From positions 21,341 through 85,340 of the forward strand of contig JAZSNH010000086.1 in assembly GCA_045536305.1 (NCBI GenBank): a stretch of 64,000 bases of DNA, written 5' to 3'. The position numbers and the translations under genes are program-made. The notes under the pieces were generated by a model. The model searched no databases. It worked only from the letters and a program-made list of their open reading frames with translations, and was not told the origin of the DNA. Origin of the DNA: JAISGQ01 sp045536305. GTDB lineage: Bacteria > Bacillota > Clostridia > Oscillospirales > Acutalibacteraceae. This document shows, piece after piece, positions 7,815 to 15,849 of this stretch (the stretch's first letter is position 1; each line of letters begins with the position of its first letter).

Positions 7815-9155
7815 TCAGGGAAATATGACCGTAATCTTTGTTCCTACTCCGACCTCGCTTTCAATGGAAATATCGGCATTATGATAGGCGACAGCATGCT
7901 TTACGATGGAGAGCCCCAGTCCCGTTCCGCCTATTGCCTTTGAACGGCTTTTATCCACTCGGTAAAAGCGTTCGAAAATTCTGTCCGTCTGATCGTGAGG
8001 GATGCCTATGCCTGTATCTGTAATTTCGAGAACGGGGTGTGAATTTTCGTACCTGACAGATACCGATACACTGCCGCCGTCCTTGTTATACTTTACGGCG
8101 TTATCGGCTAAGTTGTAAACAAGATCCTCCAGAAAGACTTCCGAACCTCGAACAATTGCGGGACAGCCGTCTATGCTGAAGGTAACCTTCTTTTTTTCCG
8201 CAACATGAGAAAGACGGGATATTACCGAACGGCAGAGAGCAAACAGATCGATATCGTTGTATTCTTCCGTAAGCTTCCCTTCATCTATTTGAGATATTCT
8301 CAGAATATCCTGAACAAGAGAGATAAGCCTGCCCGATTCATCAAAGATCATCGCGGCAAAATGCTCTGTGTCCTCAGGCTTTACCATGCCGCTTTTTAGC
8401 ATTTCTGCAACTCCGTGTATGCTTGTGAGAGGAGTTTTCAGCTCATGAGATATATTTGAGGAAAATTCACGCCTCATTGATTCGCGTTCGGCACGCTCGG
8501 TGACATCGAGCACAATAGCAACAGCCGCACCGTAATCGCCGTTTCGTGCAGGACTCGCAAATATTCTGTAGTGCTTTTTTTCAAGCTTAAATTCATGCTC
8601 GCAGGAATAGCCCTGCAGTGCGTAACAAAGGGCAGCATAAGCCTCTTTGCAGGATGAGATACCCTTATCGGGATCATTGAATCCGAAAATTTCATGTGCG
8701 GCGCTGTTGTAGGAGGTGATATTCATATCCTTATCAACAATAATGAAGCCTTCGCTCATGCCTTCGGTAATTGAATTAAACTCATCGTGCCGCCTTGTAA
8801 GCTCGGTCATCTGGTTTTTAATAAGTGCATTCTGACGGCGCAGTTTAGTGATAAGAGGATCAAGCTCCGGATAATCGGCAACAGGATCAGGCTCGGAAAC
8901 AGAAAGCTCATTTATCGGCTGTACGATTTTCTTCGACATATATCTTGCGAAGAAAACAGAAAGAACAAGCACAGAAATGCATAGAAAAATAATAAGAGGT
9001 ATAACAGCGGCAAGAAGCTCCCGGAAAGATCCGGGAGCTTCTGTATTTGTATCGCGTGAATAAAGGACAAAGTATGCTGCGATGAAAAACACAGAGCTGA
9101 GAGACAAGGTTACAAGCGAGGCTGAAAGGATACACTTGAATATTCGCTTTGTCAT
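7815..9155 (-). CDS. phoR: PhoR-type membrane sensor histidine kinase
   Basis: 446 residues. Two transmembrane helices (about 10-32 and 48-70) enclose a very short outside loop, as in kinases that sense a transporter rather than an external ligand. A PAS domain spans about 120-220, then HisKA with phospho-acceptor His237 (ISHELKTPLTSIHG), and the ATPase domain with N box LVYNLADNAVKYNKDG, G1 DTGIGIP, F box FERFYRVDKSRS and G2 GGTGLGLSIVKH. It autophosphorylates and phosphorylates a response regulator, most likely the one encoded at 11046-11714. It lies 11 bases after the Na/Pi transporter gene, and the Pho box at 10981-11032 would control both. Confidence 0.88.
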   Translation of the reverse strand: MTKRIFKCILSASLVTLSLSSVFFIAAYFVLYSRDTNTEAPGSFRELLAAVIPLIIFLCISVLVLSVFFARYMSKKIVQPINELSVSEPDPVADYPELDPLITKLRRQNALIKNQMTELTRRHDEFNSITEGMSEGFIIVDKDMNITSYNSAAHEIFGFNDPDKGISSCKEAYAALCYALQGYSCEHEFKLEKKHYRIFASPARNGDYGAAVAIVLDVTERAERESMRREFSSNISHELKTPLTSIHGVAEMLKSGMVKPEDTEHFAAMIFDESGRLISLVQDILRISQIDEGKLTEEYNDIDLFALCRSVISRLSHVAEKKKVTFSIDGCPAIVRGSEVFLEDLVYNLADNAVKYNKDGGSVSVSVRYENSHPVLEITDTGIGIPHDQTDRIFERFYRVDKSRSKAIGGTGLGLSIVKHAVAYHNADISIESEVGVGTKITVIFP

Positions 9156-9166
9156 TATATCACGTC

Positions 9167-10933
9167 CTATTTGTCGGAAAGTGCGTACTTAATACTGAAG
9201 AGCTGATAATTGTTGTTAAAGTCGTCCTGTGATCCGTCCTTAAGATTATCGAGATATTCGTGCATGCCAAGACGATCGTGTGCGATCTCCAGCATACATG
9301 CAGCAATATTGGAGCAGTGATCTGCCACGCGCTCAAGGTTGACAACAAGATCGGAATATACGAAGCCGAGCTCGATGGTGCAGTCATTTTTCTGCAGTCT
9401 GAGAGTGTGTCTGCGGCGCATTTCCTTTTTAAGATTATCGATTACCTCTTCAAGAGGCTCTACCAATGCGGCTGAATCAAGATTGCCTTCATCAAAGGAA
9501 ATCAGTGCAAGATCAAGGATCTCGGTAACAGCATTGAGGAGAATGTTGAGCTCCTGCTTTGCCTCAGCTGAGAAGGCAAGCTTTTTGTCGTGGATCTCCT
9601 CTGCGGATTCGACAATGTTGACAGCATGATCGGAAATACGCTCAAAATCTCCGATAAGGTGGAGCAGCTTGGTGGCTTCTTCGCTGTCTTTTTCGTTCAT
9701 TCGCTGACTGCTCAGCTTTACAAGGTAGGAACCGAGCATGTCCTCATAACGGTCAACCTCAGATTCCTGCTCTCTGATAAGCTCGCAGGTTTTCTCATTA
9801 TATTCGGTGAGAAGCGAGAAGGATGTTTTAAGAGAATCAACAGCCACCTTTGCCATGGATGCTGTGACAACGCGGCAGCGCTCAACAGCAACAGAAGGTG
9901 TGGCGAGAAGTCTTTCGTCAAGAAGCTCAAATTCCTTGCCCTTCTTCTTGTCGGGAACAAGAAAACATGCTAACTTTGTAAGCTGCTTAGAGAAGGGAGT
10001 GATGATGAGCAGTGCAAGGATTTTAAAGCCTGTGTGTACGACAGCGATGCCGAGAGGAGAGGCTTTATCGGCAAGAATGGGCAGGGAATCACCGACAAAG
10101 TAGATAACGAGATAGAATATCGGAAGAAGAATAAGAGTTGCAATAACGTTGAAAAGAAGGTGAATGGTGGAAGCGCGCTTTGCGTTGGGTGTAGCACCGA
10201 TCGAAGATATAGCCGCACTTACACAGGTACCTATATTCTGACCCATGATAATGGGGATCGCAGCATAGTAAGGGACAAGTCCGGCGTTGGCAAGAGCCTG
10301 AAGAATACCGACAGATGCAGAAGAAGACTGGAGCACTGCGGTGACAATGGTGCCGACAAGAACTCCGAGAATGGGGGTATCGCCGAAAGCGGTAAAAACA
10401 TTTCTGAATGCTTCGTTTTCCTCAAGACCGGAAACAGAGCCCGACATGGTTTCCATACCGAACATAAGAACAGCAAAGCCGAGAAGCACCATGCCCGTGT
10501 CCTTTGTCTTTATCTTCTTCATGAACATAAACATAACAATGCCTATGAACGCAAGAACAGGTACAAAGGTAGACGGCTTGCAAAGCTGCAGCCAGATGGG
10601 AGCTTCCTCTCCAATACCTGTAAGACTTAAGATCCACGCTGTAATGGAGGTTCCGAGATTTGCGCCGTAGATAACGCCTGCCGCCTGAGAAAGAGTCATA
10701 ACTCCGGAGTTAACGAAGCCGACGACCATAACAGTCGAGGCGGAGGAGGACTGGATGATAAGTGTTACGATAAGTCCCAGCAAAAATCCCTTTATAGGAT
10801 TAGTGGTTAGCTTGCTGAGAATAGACTTTAGTTGATTTCCTGCGCGTTTTTCAAGAGCATTTCCCATGAGAGACATACCAAAGAGGAACATGGCAAGTCC
10901 GCCCAGAAGCTCAAGAATTTCTTTCCAACCCAT
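9167..10933 (-). CDS. Na+/phosphate cotransporter with PhoU-like C-terminal domain (NptA/YjbB type)
   Basis: 588 residues. The membrane part (~1-320) has the two inverted Na_Pi_cotrans repeats, each with the QSSSA signature: LIIQSSSASTVMVVGFVN and VLQSSSASVGILQALANAG. Residues ~350-560 are helical and PhoU-like, with acidic motifs (EQESEVDRYEDML, IGDFERISDHAVNI, NLERVADHCSNIAACM) that bind metal/phosphate in PhoU proteins. It moves inorganic phosphate with Na+ across the inner membrane, and its PhoU domain may signal to the kinase. It is placed between the response regulator and the kinase genes, which is unusual, and has its own Pho-box promoter. The final ~25 residues are a variable tail. 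Confidence 0.92.
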   Translation of the reverse strand: MGWKEILELLGGLAMFLFGMSLMGNALEKRAGNQLKSILSKLTTNPIKGFLLGLIVTLIIQSSSASTVMVVGFVNSGVMTLSQAAGVIYGANLGTSITAWILSLTGIGEEAPIWLQLCKPSTFVPVLAFIGIVMFMFMKKIKTKDTGMVLLGFAVLMFGMETMSGSVSGLEENEAFRNVFTAFGDTPILGVLVGTIVTAVLQSSSASVGILQALANAGLVPYYAAIPIIMGQNIGTCVSAAISSIGATPNAKRASTIHLLFNVIATLILLPIFYLVIYFVGDSLPILADKASPLGIAVVHTGFKILALLIITPFSKQLTKLACFLVPDKKKGKEFELLDERLLATPSVAVERCRVVTASMAKVAVDSLKTSFSLLTEYNEKTCELIREQESEVDRYEDMLGSYLVKLSSQRMNEKDSEEATKLLHLIGDFERISDHAVNIVESAEEIHDKKLAFSAEAKQELNILLNAVTEILDLALISFDEGNLDSAALVEPLEEVIDNLKKEMRRRHTLRLQKNDCTIELGFVYSDLVVNLERVADHCSNIAACMLEIAHDRLGMHEYLDNLKDGSQDDFNNNYQLFSIKYALSDK

Positions 10934-10980
10934 AAAAAAACCTCACATTCCGAAAAATTCAGATTTCAACAAAATAAAAC

Positions 10981-11032
10981 ATTATACGTGTTGTGTTAAA
11001 TGATGATTGGATAAATGTTAAATCTATGTTAA
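10981..11032 (-). promoter_or_regulatory. Pho box and promoter of the Na/Pi cotransporter-kinase operon
   Basis: Plus-strand TGTTAA (minus-strand TTAACA) occurs at 10994, 11016 and 11027, all on one 11-bp grid, with the fourth grid position (11005) degenerate. A perfect minus-strand -10 (TATAAT, 10986-10981) lies directly downstream. TTAACA direct repeats with 11-bp period ending near -20 match the Bacillus PhoP box layout. The response regulator stop codon is just upstream at 11046, so this promoter is internal to the cluster. Confidence 0.75.
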
Positions 11033-11045
11033 ATCTAAGTCATAA

Positions 11046-11714
11046 TTACGTGAATCTGTAGCCGACACCGCGAACGGTATCGATAAGAGAACCCGCTTCG
11101 CCCAATTTTTGCCGCAGAGTCCGCACATGAACATCAACGGTGCGGTTTTCTCCGTCATAGTCATAGCCCCATATTTTCTCAAGAATAACATCTCTTGTCA
11201 TGACTTTTCCCGGGTTTTTGGCAAGGAGCAGAAGAAGCTCGTATTCCTTGAAGGTCAGCGTAATATTTTCGCCGCCGATATTTACAGTATGTGCTTTTTC
11301 GTCAATGATAAGCTGACCGAAAACAAGAGTTTCCTCGGAGCTTTCTGCTTTTGCCGAGCGGCGCATAAGAGCTTTTATTCTTGCAATAAGCTCCATAATG
11401 CCGAAGGGCTTGGAAATATAATCGTCGGCACCGGCATCGAGGCCGATGACCTTATCGTATTCGGTATCCTTGGCTGTGAGCATTATAATAGGAATATCAG
11501 CTGTCTTATGTGCCACGCGAAGTTTTTTCAAAACCTCAATACCGTCTTCCTCAGGCAGCATTATATCAAGGAGAAACAGATCGGGAGTATTTGTCTGAAG
11601 AGCAGTCCAGAGCTCGGAAGGGCGAGAAAAGCCCTGCGTTTCAAATTCTGAAGAGTTCAGTGCATAAATTACAAAGTTGCGAATGCTGTCATCGTCTTCG
11701 AGGATATAGATCAT
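11046..11714 (-). CDS. phoB: PhoB/PhoP-type response regulator (OmpR family)
   Basis: 222 residues: receiver domain (about 1-120) with acidic pair DD (EDDDSIRNF), phospho-acceptor Asp in LFLLDIMLPEEDG, Thr in IIMLTAKDT and Lys in DDYISKPFG; then a winged-helix DNA-binding domain (about 130-222) with LTFKEYELLLLLAKNPGKV and VDVHVRTLRQKLGE. I take ATG 11714 because GGAGGTG lies upstream and the protein starts MIYILEDDDS; an upstream extension is unsupported. It should be phosphorylated by the kinase at 7815-9155 and bind the Pho box at 10981-11032. The assignment to phosphate rests on the neighbouring Na/Pi transporter and that box, not on the protein alone. Confidence 0.88.
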   Translation of the reverse strand: MIYILEDDDSIRNFVIYALNSSEFETQGFSRPSELWTALQTNTPDLFLLDIMLPEEDGIEVLKKLRVAHKTADIPIIMLTAKDTEYDKVIGLDAGADDYISKPFGIMELIARIKALMRRSAKAESSEETLVFGQLIIDEKAHTVNIGGENITLTFKEYELLLLLAKNPGKVMTRDVILEKIWGYDYDGENRTVDVHVRTLRQKLGEAGSLIDTVRGVGYRFT

Positions 11715-11840
11715 AATTACACCTCCAAGCATAATTTTAGAGCCAAAAAAGAAAAAAATCAACACAATATTGTTTTATATTGGATAAATGTCTTTTTTGA
11801 ACTTGACATAAAAAGGTTACAAAATGTTTACAACAACCTA

Positions 11841-11869
11841 TTGCGGAAATATGGGTGATATGGTAGAAT
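11841..11869 (+). promoter_or_regulatory. Predicted promoter of the NlpC/P60 gene
   Basis: TTGCGG, 17 bases, TAGAAT preceded by TG (extended -10), 55 bases before the start codon. Just upstream (about 11814-11831) two TTACAA units are spaced 11 bp apart, a possible weak Pho-box-like element. Confidence 0.55.
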
Positions 11870-11923
11870 AATGCACGGTAAAGGTCGAAAAAACAAGTTG
11901 TATTTGTTTTTACGGAGGTTTAT

Positions 11924-14059
11924 ATGAAGAGATTTACGAAATATATACTGACTGCGATACTGTGCGCGGCAATTATACTCAGCGTTATTATTCCCGCTGC
12001 AGCGCCTGTCAAAGCTGCCGTTATCAGCGGAAAAACAGGTGTTGGCATGGCAGAGTGGGCGTTAAAAGCTTACCGTGAAAAATGGGATTACAAATACGGC
12101 GGATCATCTGTAGGTGCAGTAGACTGCTCGGGTCTTATCCGTTCTTACTGCAACGGAAAAGGCGGCGGTGCAAAGGCATTGCTTGATGCCGCATCTGTAA
12201 AAGGAGGCATGAGCACTATTCCGAGAGTGCACGGCTTAGGTCTGTGGCTCAGCGGACATGCAGGAGTTTATGTGGGCAAGGATGAAAACGGTGTCGATAT
12301 GGCTGTTGATGCCAGAAATTCGGCAAAAGACATGCAGTACGGAAAGCTTCACGGCAATGCTTGGCCTGTGTGGGTAAAGTGGTTCAAGATCGATATGGTT
12401 TCATATCCGACAACCGGCTGGTATGAATTTGACGATAATATCTATTATTATCATAACGGAGAGTTTGTTGTCGGAGAATTTACCGTTGACGGTGTTACAT
12501 ACGATTTCGGAAAATCCGGCGCATGCAAGGGAATAGCTTCAAATAAAGAAAACGGCATCAGCACGGTAAAGATCATTCGCGATAATATAAATATTAGAAG
12601 CGGTGCAGGCACCTCAAATCAGGTCATAGAGCGTTCAAAAACAGGCGTTTATACCTGTCTGGGTACAAAAACCACAGAGTATGATACATGGTACAATATT
12701 GTCATTTCCGAAAACAGAATCGGTTGGGTATGCGGAGATTACATAGAGCCCTATGTGGAAAAGGTTATTGGAAAACTGAGAGTAACCGGTAAGCAGCTCA
12801 ATGTGCGTTGCGGCATAGGTGCGAACACAGAAAAAATAACTGTTGTATCAGAAAATAATGAATATGAATATACAGATATGGGAAAGGATTCGAGCGGCAC
12901 CGCATGGTATAAGATAAAAATAAGCAAGGATGTAAGCGGCTGGGTGTGCGGATCCTATGTTGAACTTAAAGGTGGCGAACAGACGAAGCCGTCGGATACA
13001 ACGACCACAGCAAAGCCTACAACCACAACAACGACCACAACTACTGCAAAAACAGTAAAAAAAGGCACAATAACCGCTTCGCCTGTAAATATCCGTAAGG
13101 GAGCAGGAGCGAGCTACGCAAAGGTAACCTCCGTAAATAAGGGCTATACCTTTACAATCACAGGACAGAAGACTGTTTCGGGCTCAGTATGGTACAGCTT
13201 TGTAAGAAACGGAGCTACCGTATGGGTCAAAGGTCAGTTTGTCAAGGTAACGACTTCGATAGTAACAACGACCACAGCGAAGCCGACGACCACAACAACG
13301 ACAAAACCGACGACCGCACAAACAGTAAAAAAGGGTACGATAACCGCTTCGGTTGTAAATGTACGTAAGGGCGCAGGAACAAGCTATGCAAAGGTAACCT
13401 CTGTAAATAAGGGCTATACCTTTACAATAACAGGACAGAAAACCGTTTCGGATACAGTATGGTACAGTTTTGCAAGAAACGGTGCTACTGTATGGGTAAG
13501 CGGTCAATATGTCAAGGTGACAACTTCGTCGGTGACAACGACCACAGCAAAGCCTACAACCACAACAACGACAAAACCGACGACCGCACAAACAGTAAAA
13601 AAGGGTACAATAAATGCTTCTCCCGTAAATATCAGAAAGGGAGCAGGAGCAAGCTATGCAAAGGTGACCTCCGTAAATAAAGGTTATACCTTTACAATCA
13701 CAGGACAGAAGACTGTTTCGGGCTCAGTATGGTACAGTTTTGTAAGAAACGGAGCTACCGTATGGGTAAAGGGTCAGTTTGTCAAGGTGACGACTTCGAC
13801 AGTAACAACGACTACAGCGAAGCCGACAACCACAACAACGACAAAGCCGACGACCGCACAGAAAAAGATCAGCATAACAGGTAAGGTAGTAAATGTTCGT
13901 AAAGGTGCAGGCACAGGCTATGCCGTAGTAACCACAGTGAAAAAAGACAGCACATATACATATACCGAAACAAAGACCGTGAGCGGCACGGTATGGTACA
14001 AAATAACAGTCGGGGGCAAGACCGGCTGGGTCATAGGGACCTATGCAAAGAAGGTCTGA
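11924..14059 (+). CDS. Secreted NlpC/P60 endopeptidase with six SH3 domains
   Basis: 711 residues. A signal peptide (about 1-32, cut near PVKA-A) precedes an NlpC/P60 cysteine peptidase domain (~40-165): catalytic Cys in GAVDCSGLIRSYC, His in LSGHAGVYVGKD and polar third residue in the MAVDARNS stretch. After a short linker with a Trp-rich motif (TGWYEFDDNIYYYHNGEF), bacterial SH3 domains follow: two divergent ones (~215-280 and 285-350) and four more joined by Thr/Lys/Pro-rich linkers. Enzymes of this class cut D-Glu-diamino acid bonds in peptidoglycan stem peptides; SH3 domains bind wall peptides. Three of the later SH3-linker units are 270-bp tandem repeats in the DNA. Thr-rich linkers may be glycosylated. 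Start supported by ACGGAGG. Confidence 0.9.
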   Translation: MKRFTKYILTAILCAAIILSVIIPAAAPVKAAVISGKTGVGMAEWALKAYREKWDYKYGGSSVGAVDCSGLIRSYCNGKGGGAKALLDAASVKGGMSTIPRVHGLGLWLSGHAGVYVGKDENGVDMAVDARNSAKDMQYGKLHGNAWPVWVKWFKIDMVSYPTTGWYEFDDNIYYYHNGEFVVGEFTVDGVTYDFGKSGACKGIASNKENGISTVKIIRDNINIRSGAGTSNQVIERSKTGVYTCLGTKTTEYDTWYNIVISENRIGWVCGDYIEPYVEKVIGKLRVTGKQLNVRCGIGANTEKITVVSENNEYEYTDMGKDSSGTAWYKIKISKDVSGWVCGSYVELKGGEQTKPSDTTTTAKPTTTTTTTTTAKTVKKGTITASPVNIRKGAGASYAKVTSVNKGYTFTITGQKTVSGSVWYSFVRNGATVWVKGQFVKVTTSIVTTTTAKPTTTTTTKPTTAQTVKKGTITASVVNVRKGAGTSYAKVTSVNKGYTFTITGQKTVSDTVWYSFARNGATVWVSGQYVKVTTSSVTTTTAKPTTTTTTKPTTAQTVKKGTINASPVNIRKGAGASYAKVTSVNKGYTFTITGQKTVSGSVWYSFVRNGATVWVKGQFVKVTTSTVTTTTAKPTTTTTTKPTTAQKKISITGKVVNVRKGAGTGYAVVTTVKKDSTYTYTETKTVSGTVWYKITVGGKTGWVIGTYAKKV
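13051..13860 (+). repeat. Three 270-bp tandem repeats inside the NlpC/P60 gene
   Basis: Units start at 13051, 13321 and 13591, exactly 270 bp apart, each encoding one SH3 domain plus a Thr/Pro-rich linker (AKPTTTTTTKPTTAQ type). The first and third units are nearly identical (both encode TVSGSVWYSFVRNGATVWVK) while the second differs (TVSDTVWYSFARNG), pointing to recent duplication or conversion. Confidence 0.9.
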
Positions 14060-14080
14060 TGATCCTTATAAATGATAATC

Positions 14081-14118
14081 AAATCACCGATGCTCAATAA
14101 GTATCGGTGATTTTGCTT
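14081..14118 (+). terminator. Terminator after the NlpC/P60 gene
   Basis: An 11-bp stem, AAATCACCGAT with ATCGGTGATTT, loop of 11 bases, then TGC; the right arm ends in TTTT. It starts 21 bases after the stop. Confidence 0.7.
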
Positions 14119-14145
14119 GAAATAAGGGATGTATTGTGGTAAAAT
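14117..14145 (+). promoter_or_regulatory. Promoter of the DtxR-type regulator gene
   Basis: TTGAAA, 17 bases, TAAAAT with an upstream TG, 31 bases before the start codon. The segment 14159-14175 (TTTAGGGAGGGCTGATT) contains the RBS and loosely resembles the feo operator TTAGC-n4-GCTAA, so autoregulation is possible but weakly supported. Confidence 0.65.
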
Positions 14146-14175
14146 AAAATAGATATGATTTAGGGAGGGCTGATT

Positions 14176-14547
14176 ATGCATCTTCAGGAATCGGGTGAAA
14201 TGTATATCGAATCCATTTATGTTCTGTCAAAAAACAGTAATGCGGTGCGCTCTGTTGATGTGGGAGAATATATGGGCTACTCCAAGCCGAGTGTCAGCCG
14301 TGCTATCGGTCTGCTGAAAAAAGGCGGATACGTAAAGGTGGATGAAAACGGATATCTTTCCCTTACGGAAGAGGGTCTTGAGGTCGCTGAAAAGATGTAT
14401 GAACGGCATACGCTGCTGTCTGATTTTCTTGTTCGACTCGGAGTTGCGGAAGAAACCGCAGCAGAGGATGCGTGCAAGATCGAGCATGTTATAAGCGACG
14501 AATCCTTTGAGGCGATCAAAAAGTATGCAAAGGGATTGGAAAAATAA
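14176..14547 (+). CDS. Short DtxR/IdeR-family iron-dependent repressor
   Basis: 123 residues: a winged helix-turn-helix (about 5-70; VDVGEYMGYSKPSVSRAIGLLKKGGYV) and a dimerisation/metal domain (70-123), without the C-terminal SH3 domain of full-length DtxR. The metal ligands match the DtxR primary site: Met9 (GEMYIESIY), Cys100, Glu103 and His104 (EDACKIEHVISDE). MntR has Asp and Glu where this protein has Met9 and Cys100, so the ligand set indicates Fe2+ rather than Mn2+. Of the ancillary site only His78 is retained. It most likely represses iron uptake; the palindromes at the feo operon 4.5 kb away are the obvious target (inference). RBS GGGAGGG precedes the ATG. Confidence 0.85.
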   Translation: MHLQESGEMYIESIYVLSKNSNAVRSVDVGEYMGYSKPSVSRAIGLLKKGGYVKVDENGYLSLTEEGLEVAEKMYERHTLLSDFLVRLGVAEETAAEDACKIEHVISDESFEAIKKYAKGLEK

Positions 14548-14553
14548 AATCAA

Positions 14554-14581
14554 ATGACCGTCGATGAAAATCGACGGTCAT
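14554..14581 (+). terminator. Hairpin between the DtxR-type gene and trmB
   Basis: A perfect 12-bp stem (ATGACCGTCGAT and complement) closed by a GAAA tetraloop, 7 bases after the stop. It is followed only by AATTTGC, so termination may be partial and trmB may be co-transcribed. Confidence 0.55.
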
Positions 14582-14603
14582 AATTTGCTGTCGGAGGCAA
14601 TAT

Positions 14604-15275
14604 ATGAGACTGAGACATAAGAAAAATCTTGATGTGAGAATGGAAAGAAGCACAGAGGTACAGATTAAGGTAAAATGTGAGGATAAGGACAGCCGTCGCG
14701 AGATAAACGGGGAGGAATACCTTGATTTAACGGGAATATTCGGAAGATCGGCACCGATATGGCTTGAAATTGGCTGCGGAAAGGGGAGATTTGCCTGCGA
14801 ACTTGCAAAGGCAAATCCGGATGTTGATGTAATTGCGGTTGAGATGCAGGAAAATGTTATAGTTACAGCTTGCGAAACCTGCATGGCAGAGGGGATAAAG
14901 AATCTGAAATTCATGTGCATAGGAGCAGAATACCTGAACAGATTTATCCCAAAGGGAACGGTAGAGCGAATTTATCTTAATTTTTCCTGTCCTTACCCAA
15001 AGGAACATTATAAGAATCATCGTCTGACCGCACCGAGATTTTTGGCGCCTTACAGAGAGCTTCTCGAAGAGAACGGAAGAATTGAGCAGAAAACAGATAA
15101 CAGAGGGTTTTACGAATATTCTATTCAAAGCTTTTCAGAGTGCGGATACATTATACGCAATGTGTCTTTAGATCTTCATAACAGCGGCTTTGAGGGCAAT
15201 ATCGTTACCGAATATGAACAGAAATTCTCGTCTATGGGTCAACCGATATACAGGCTTGAGGCATATTTAAAATAA
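14604..15275 (+). CDS. trmB: tRNA (guanine-N7-)-methyltransferase
   Basis: Uses S-adenosylmethionine to make m7G46 in the variable loop of tRNAs. The 223-residue length is normal for bacterial TrmB. Motif I is IWLEIGCGKGRFACELA (SAM-binding, about 52-68); motifs further on include VDVIAVEMQENVI, IYLNFSCPYPKEHYKNHRL (family has F-P-D-P-W-P-K; here SCPYPKEHY replaces DPWPKKRH, a common Clostridia variant) and the final tail GNIVTEYEQKFSSMGQPIYRLEA. The start ATG follows GGAGGCAATAT. It sits 57 bases after the DtxR-type gene and ends at a strong bidirectional terminator. Confidence 0.93.
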   Translation: MRLRHKKNLDVRMERSTEVQIKVKCEDKDSRREINGEEYLDLTGIFGRSAPIWLEIGCGKGRFACELAKANPDVDVIAVEMQENVIVTACETCMAEGIKNLKFMCIGAEYLNRFIPKGTVERIYLNFSCPYPKEHYKNHRLTAPRFLAPYRELLEENGRIEQKTDNRGFYEYSIQSFSECGYIIRNVSLDLHNSGFEGNIVTEYEQKFSSMGQPIYRLEAYLK

Positions 15276-15305
15276 AAAAAGGAGAGCCGAGGCTCTCCTT
15301 TTTTT
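15274..15305 (+). terminator. Bidirectional terminator after trmB
   Basis: GGAGAGCC pairs with GGCTCTCC over a tight loop, flanked by seven As on the left and eight Ts on the right, immediately after the trmB stop. It would also stop minus-strand transcription from the MATE remnant. Confidence 0.85.
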
Positions 15306-15720
15306 AGCGTGCAGCATTGGTTGGTGCTTTGCTGAGGATTTTTTTAATATTGAAAAGGAACAGCGCGCCTGCAGCAAAAATAGAGATCGCATCTGCGACA
15401 GGTTCTGCGAGAAAGACTGCAAAGACCTTATTTTCAAAAAGCTTGGAGAATATAAATTAGAGGGATGAGTGAAAGCGATATTGAATATATTTTCCGTTGC
15501 AGCCATAATAAAATGAGAAATAACCAGTGCAAGTACAGGAAAAATAACTCTTCCGTTAAAGCGGAAAATTTTTTGCTGTATTTTCAGCACAGTCTTGCGT
15601 CCTGAGAGAAAAATAAGAACCCAGACAGAAGAAACCGCCTGCGAGATTATTGTTGCAGGCGCAGCAGCGAGAGCATAACAAAAACTTCCTGAGACAGAAA
15701 TAAAAGCCTCAAATCTTGTC
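15304..15720 (-). pseudogene. Degraded MATE-family efflux pump remnant
   Basis: Two pieces of a MATE (Na+- or H+-driven multidrug efflux) protein in different frames. The larger piece includes ALAAAPATIISQAVSSVWVL, then KIFRFNGRVIFPVLALVISH and MAATENIFNIAF, like the middle of MATE proteins (ATVISQ and PFIMQATES regions). The second piece, from about 15440 down to the stop at 15304, encodes NKVFAVFLAEPVADAIS and FNIKKILSKAPTNAAR, a typical MATE C-terminus, in another frame. Most of the ~450 residues are missing and the pieces adjoin directly, so an internal deletion and frame disruption occurred. The N-terminal part was replaced by or lost at the SCIFF promoter region. Confidence 0.7.
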
Positions 15721-15736
15721 AAGCATCTACAATTCC

Positions 15737-15765
15737 TTGACTTTATATATTCGCTATGATATAAT
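15737..15765 (+). promoter_or_regulatory. Strong promoter of the SCIFF peptide gene
   Basis: TTGACT, 17 bases, TATAAT: 11 of 12 consensus positions, the joint best match in the window, giving a leader of about 78 bases. This fits abundant expression of the peptide precursor. Confidence 0.85.
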
Positions 15766-15849
15766 TCTTGCGATAGTGAGGGCGATATGTCGATTGTGGT
15801 TGACATAATGCTTTATTGCAAAAAATACAATGAATGGAGATAATCGATC

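Noticed and set aside
11715..11923. Possible c-di-AMP (ydaO-type) riboswitch before the NlpC/P60 gene
   Set aside because: The leader between the predicted start of transcription and the start codon is only about 45 bases, far too short for that riboswitch.
15267..15806. A single 179-codon minus-strand gene at the MATE remnant
   Set aside because: The C-terminal MATE residues are in another frame and the reading lacks a proper N-terminus and RBS, so I call a pseudogene rather than a gene.
15799..15836. Second SCIFF promoter (TTGACA near 15800 with TACAAT)
   Set aside because: The spacer is 20 bases, too long for a normal sigma-A promoter, and the perfect-spacing promoter at 15737 explains expression.
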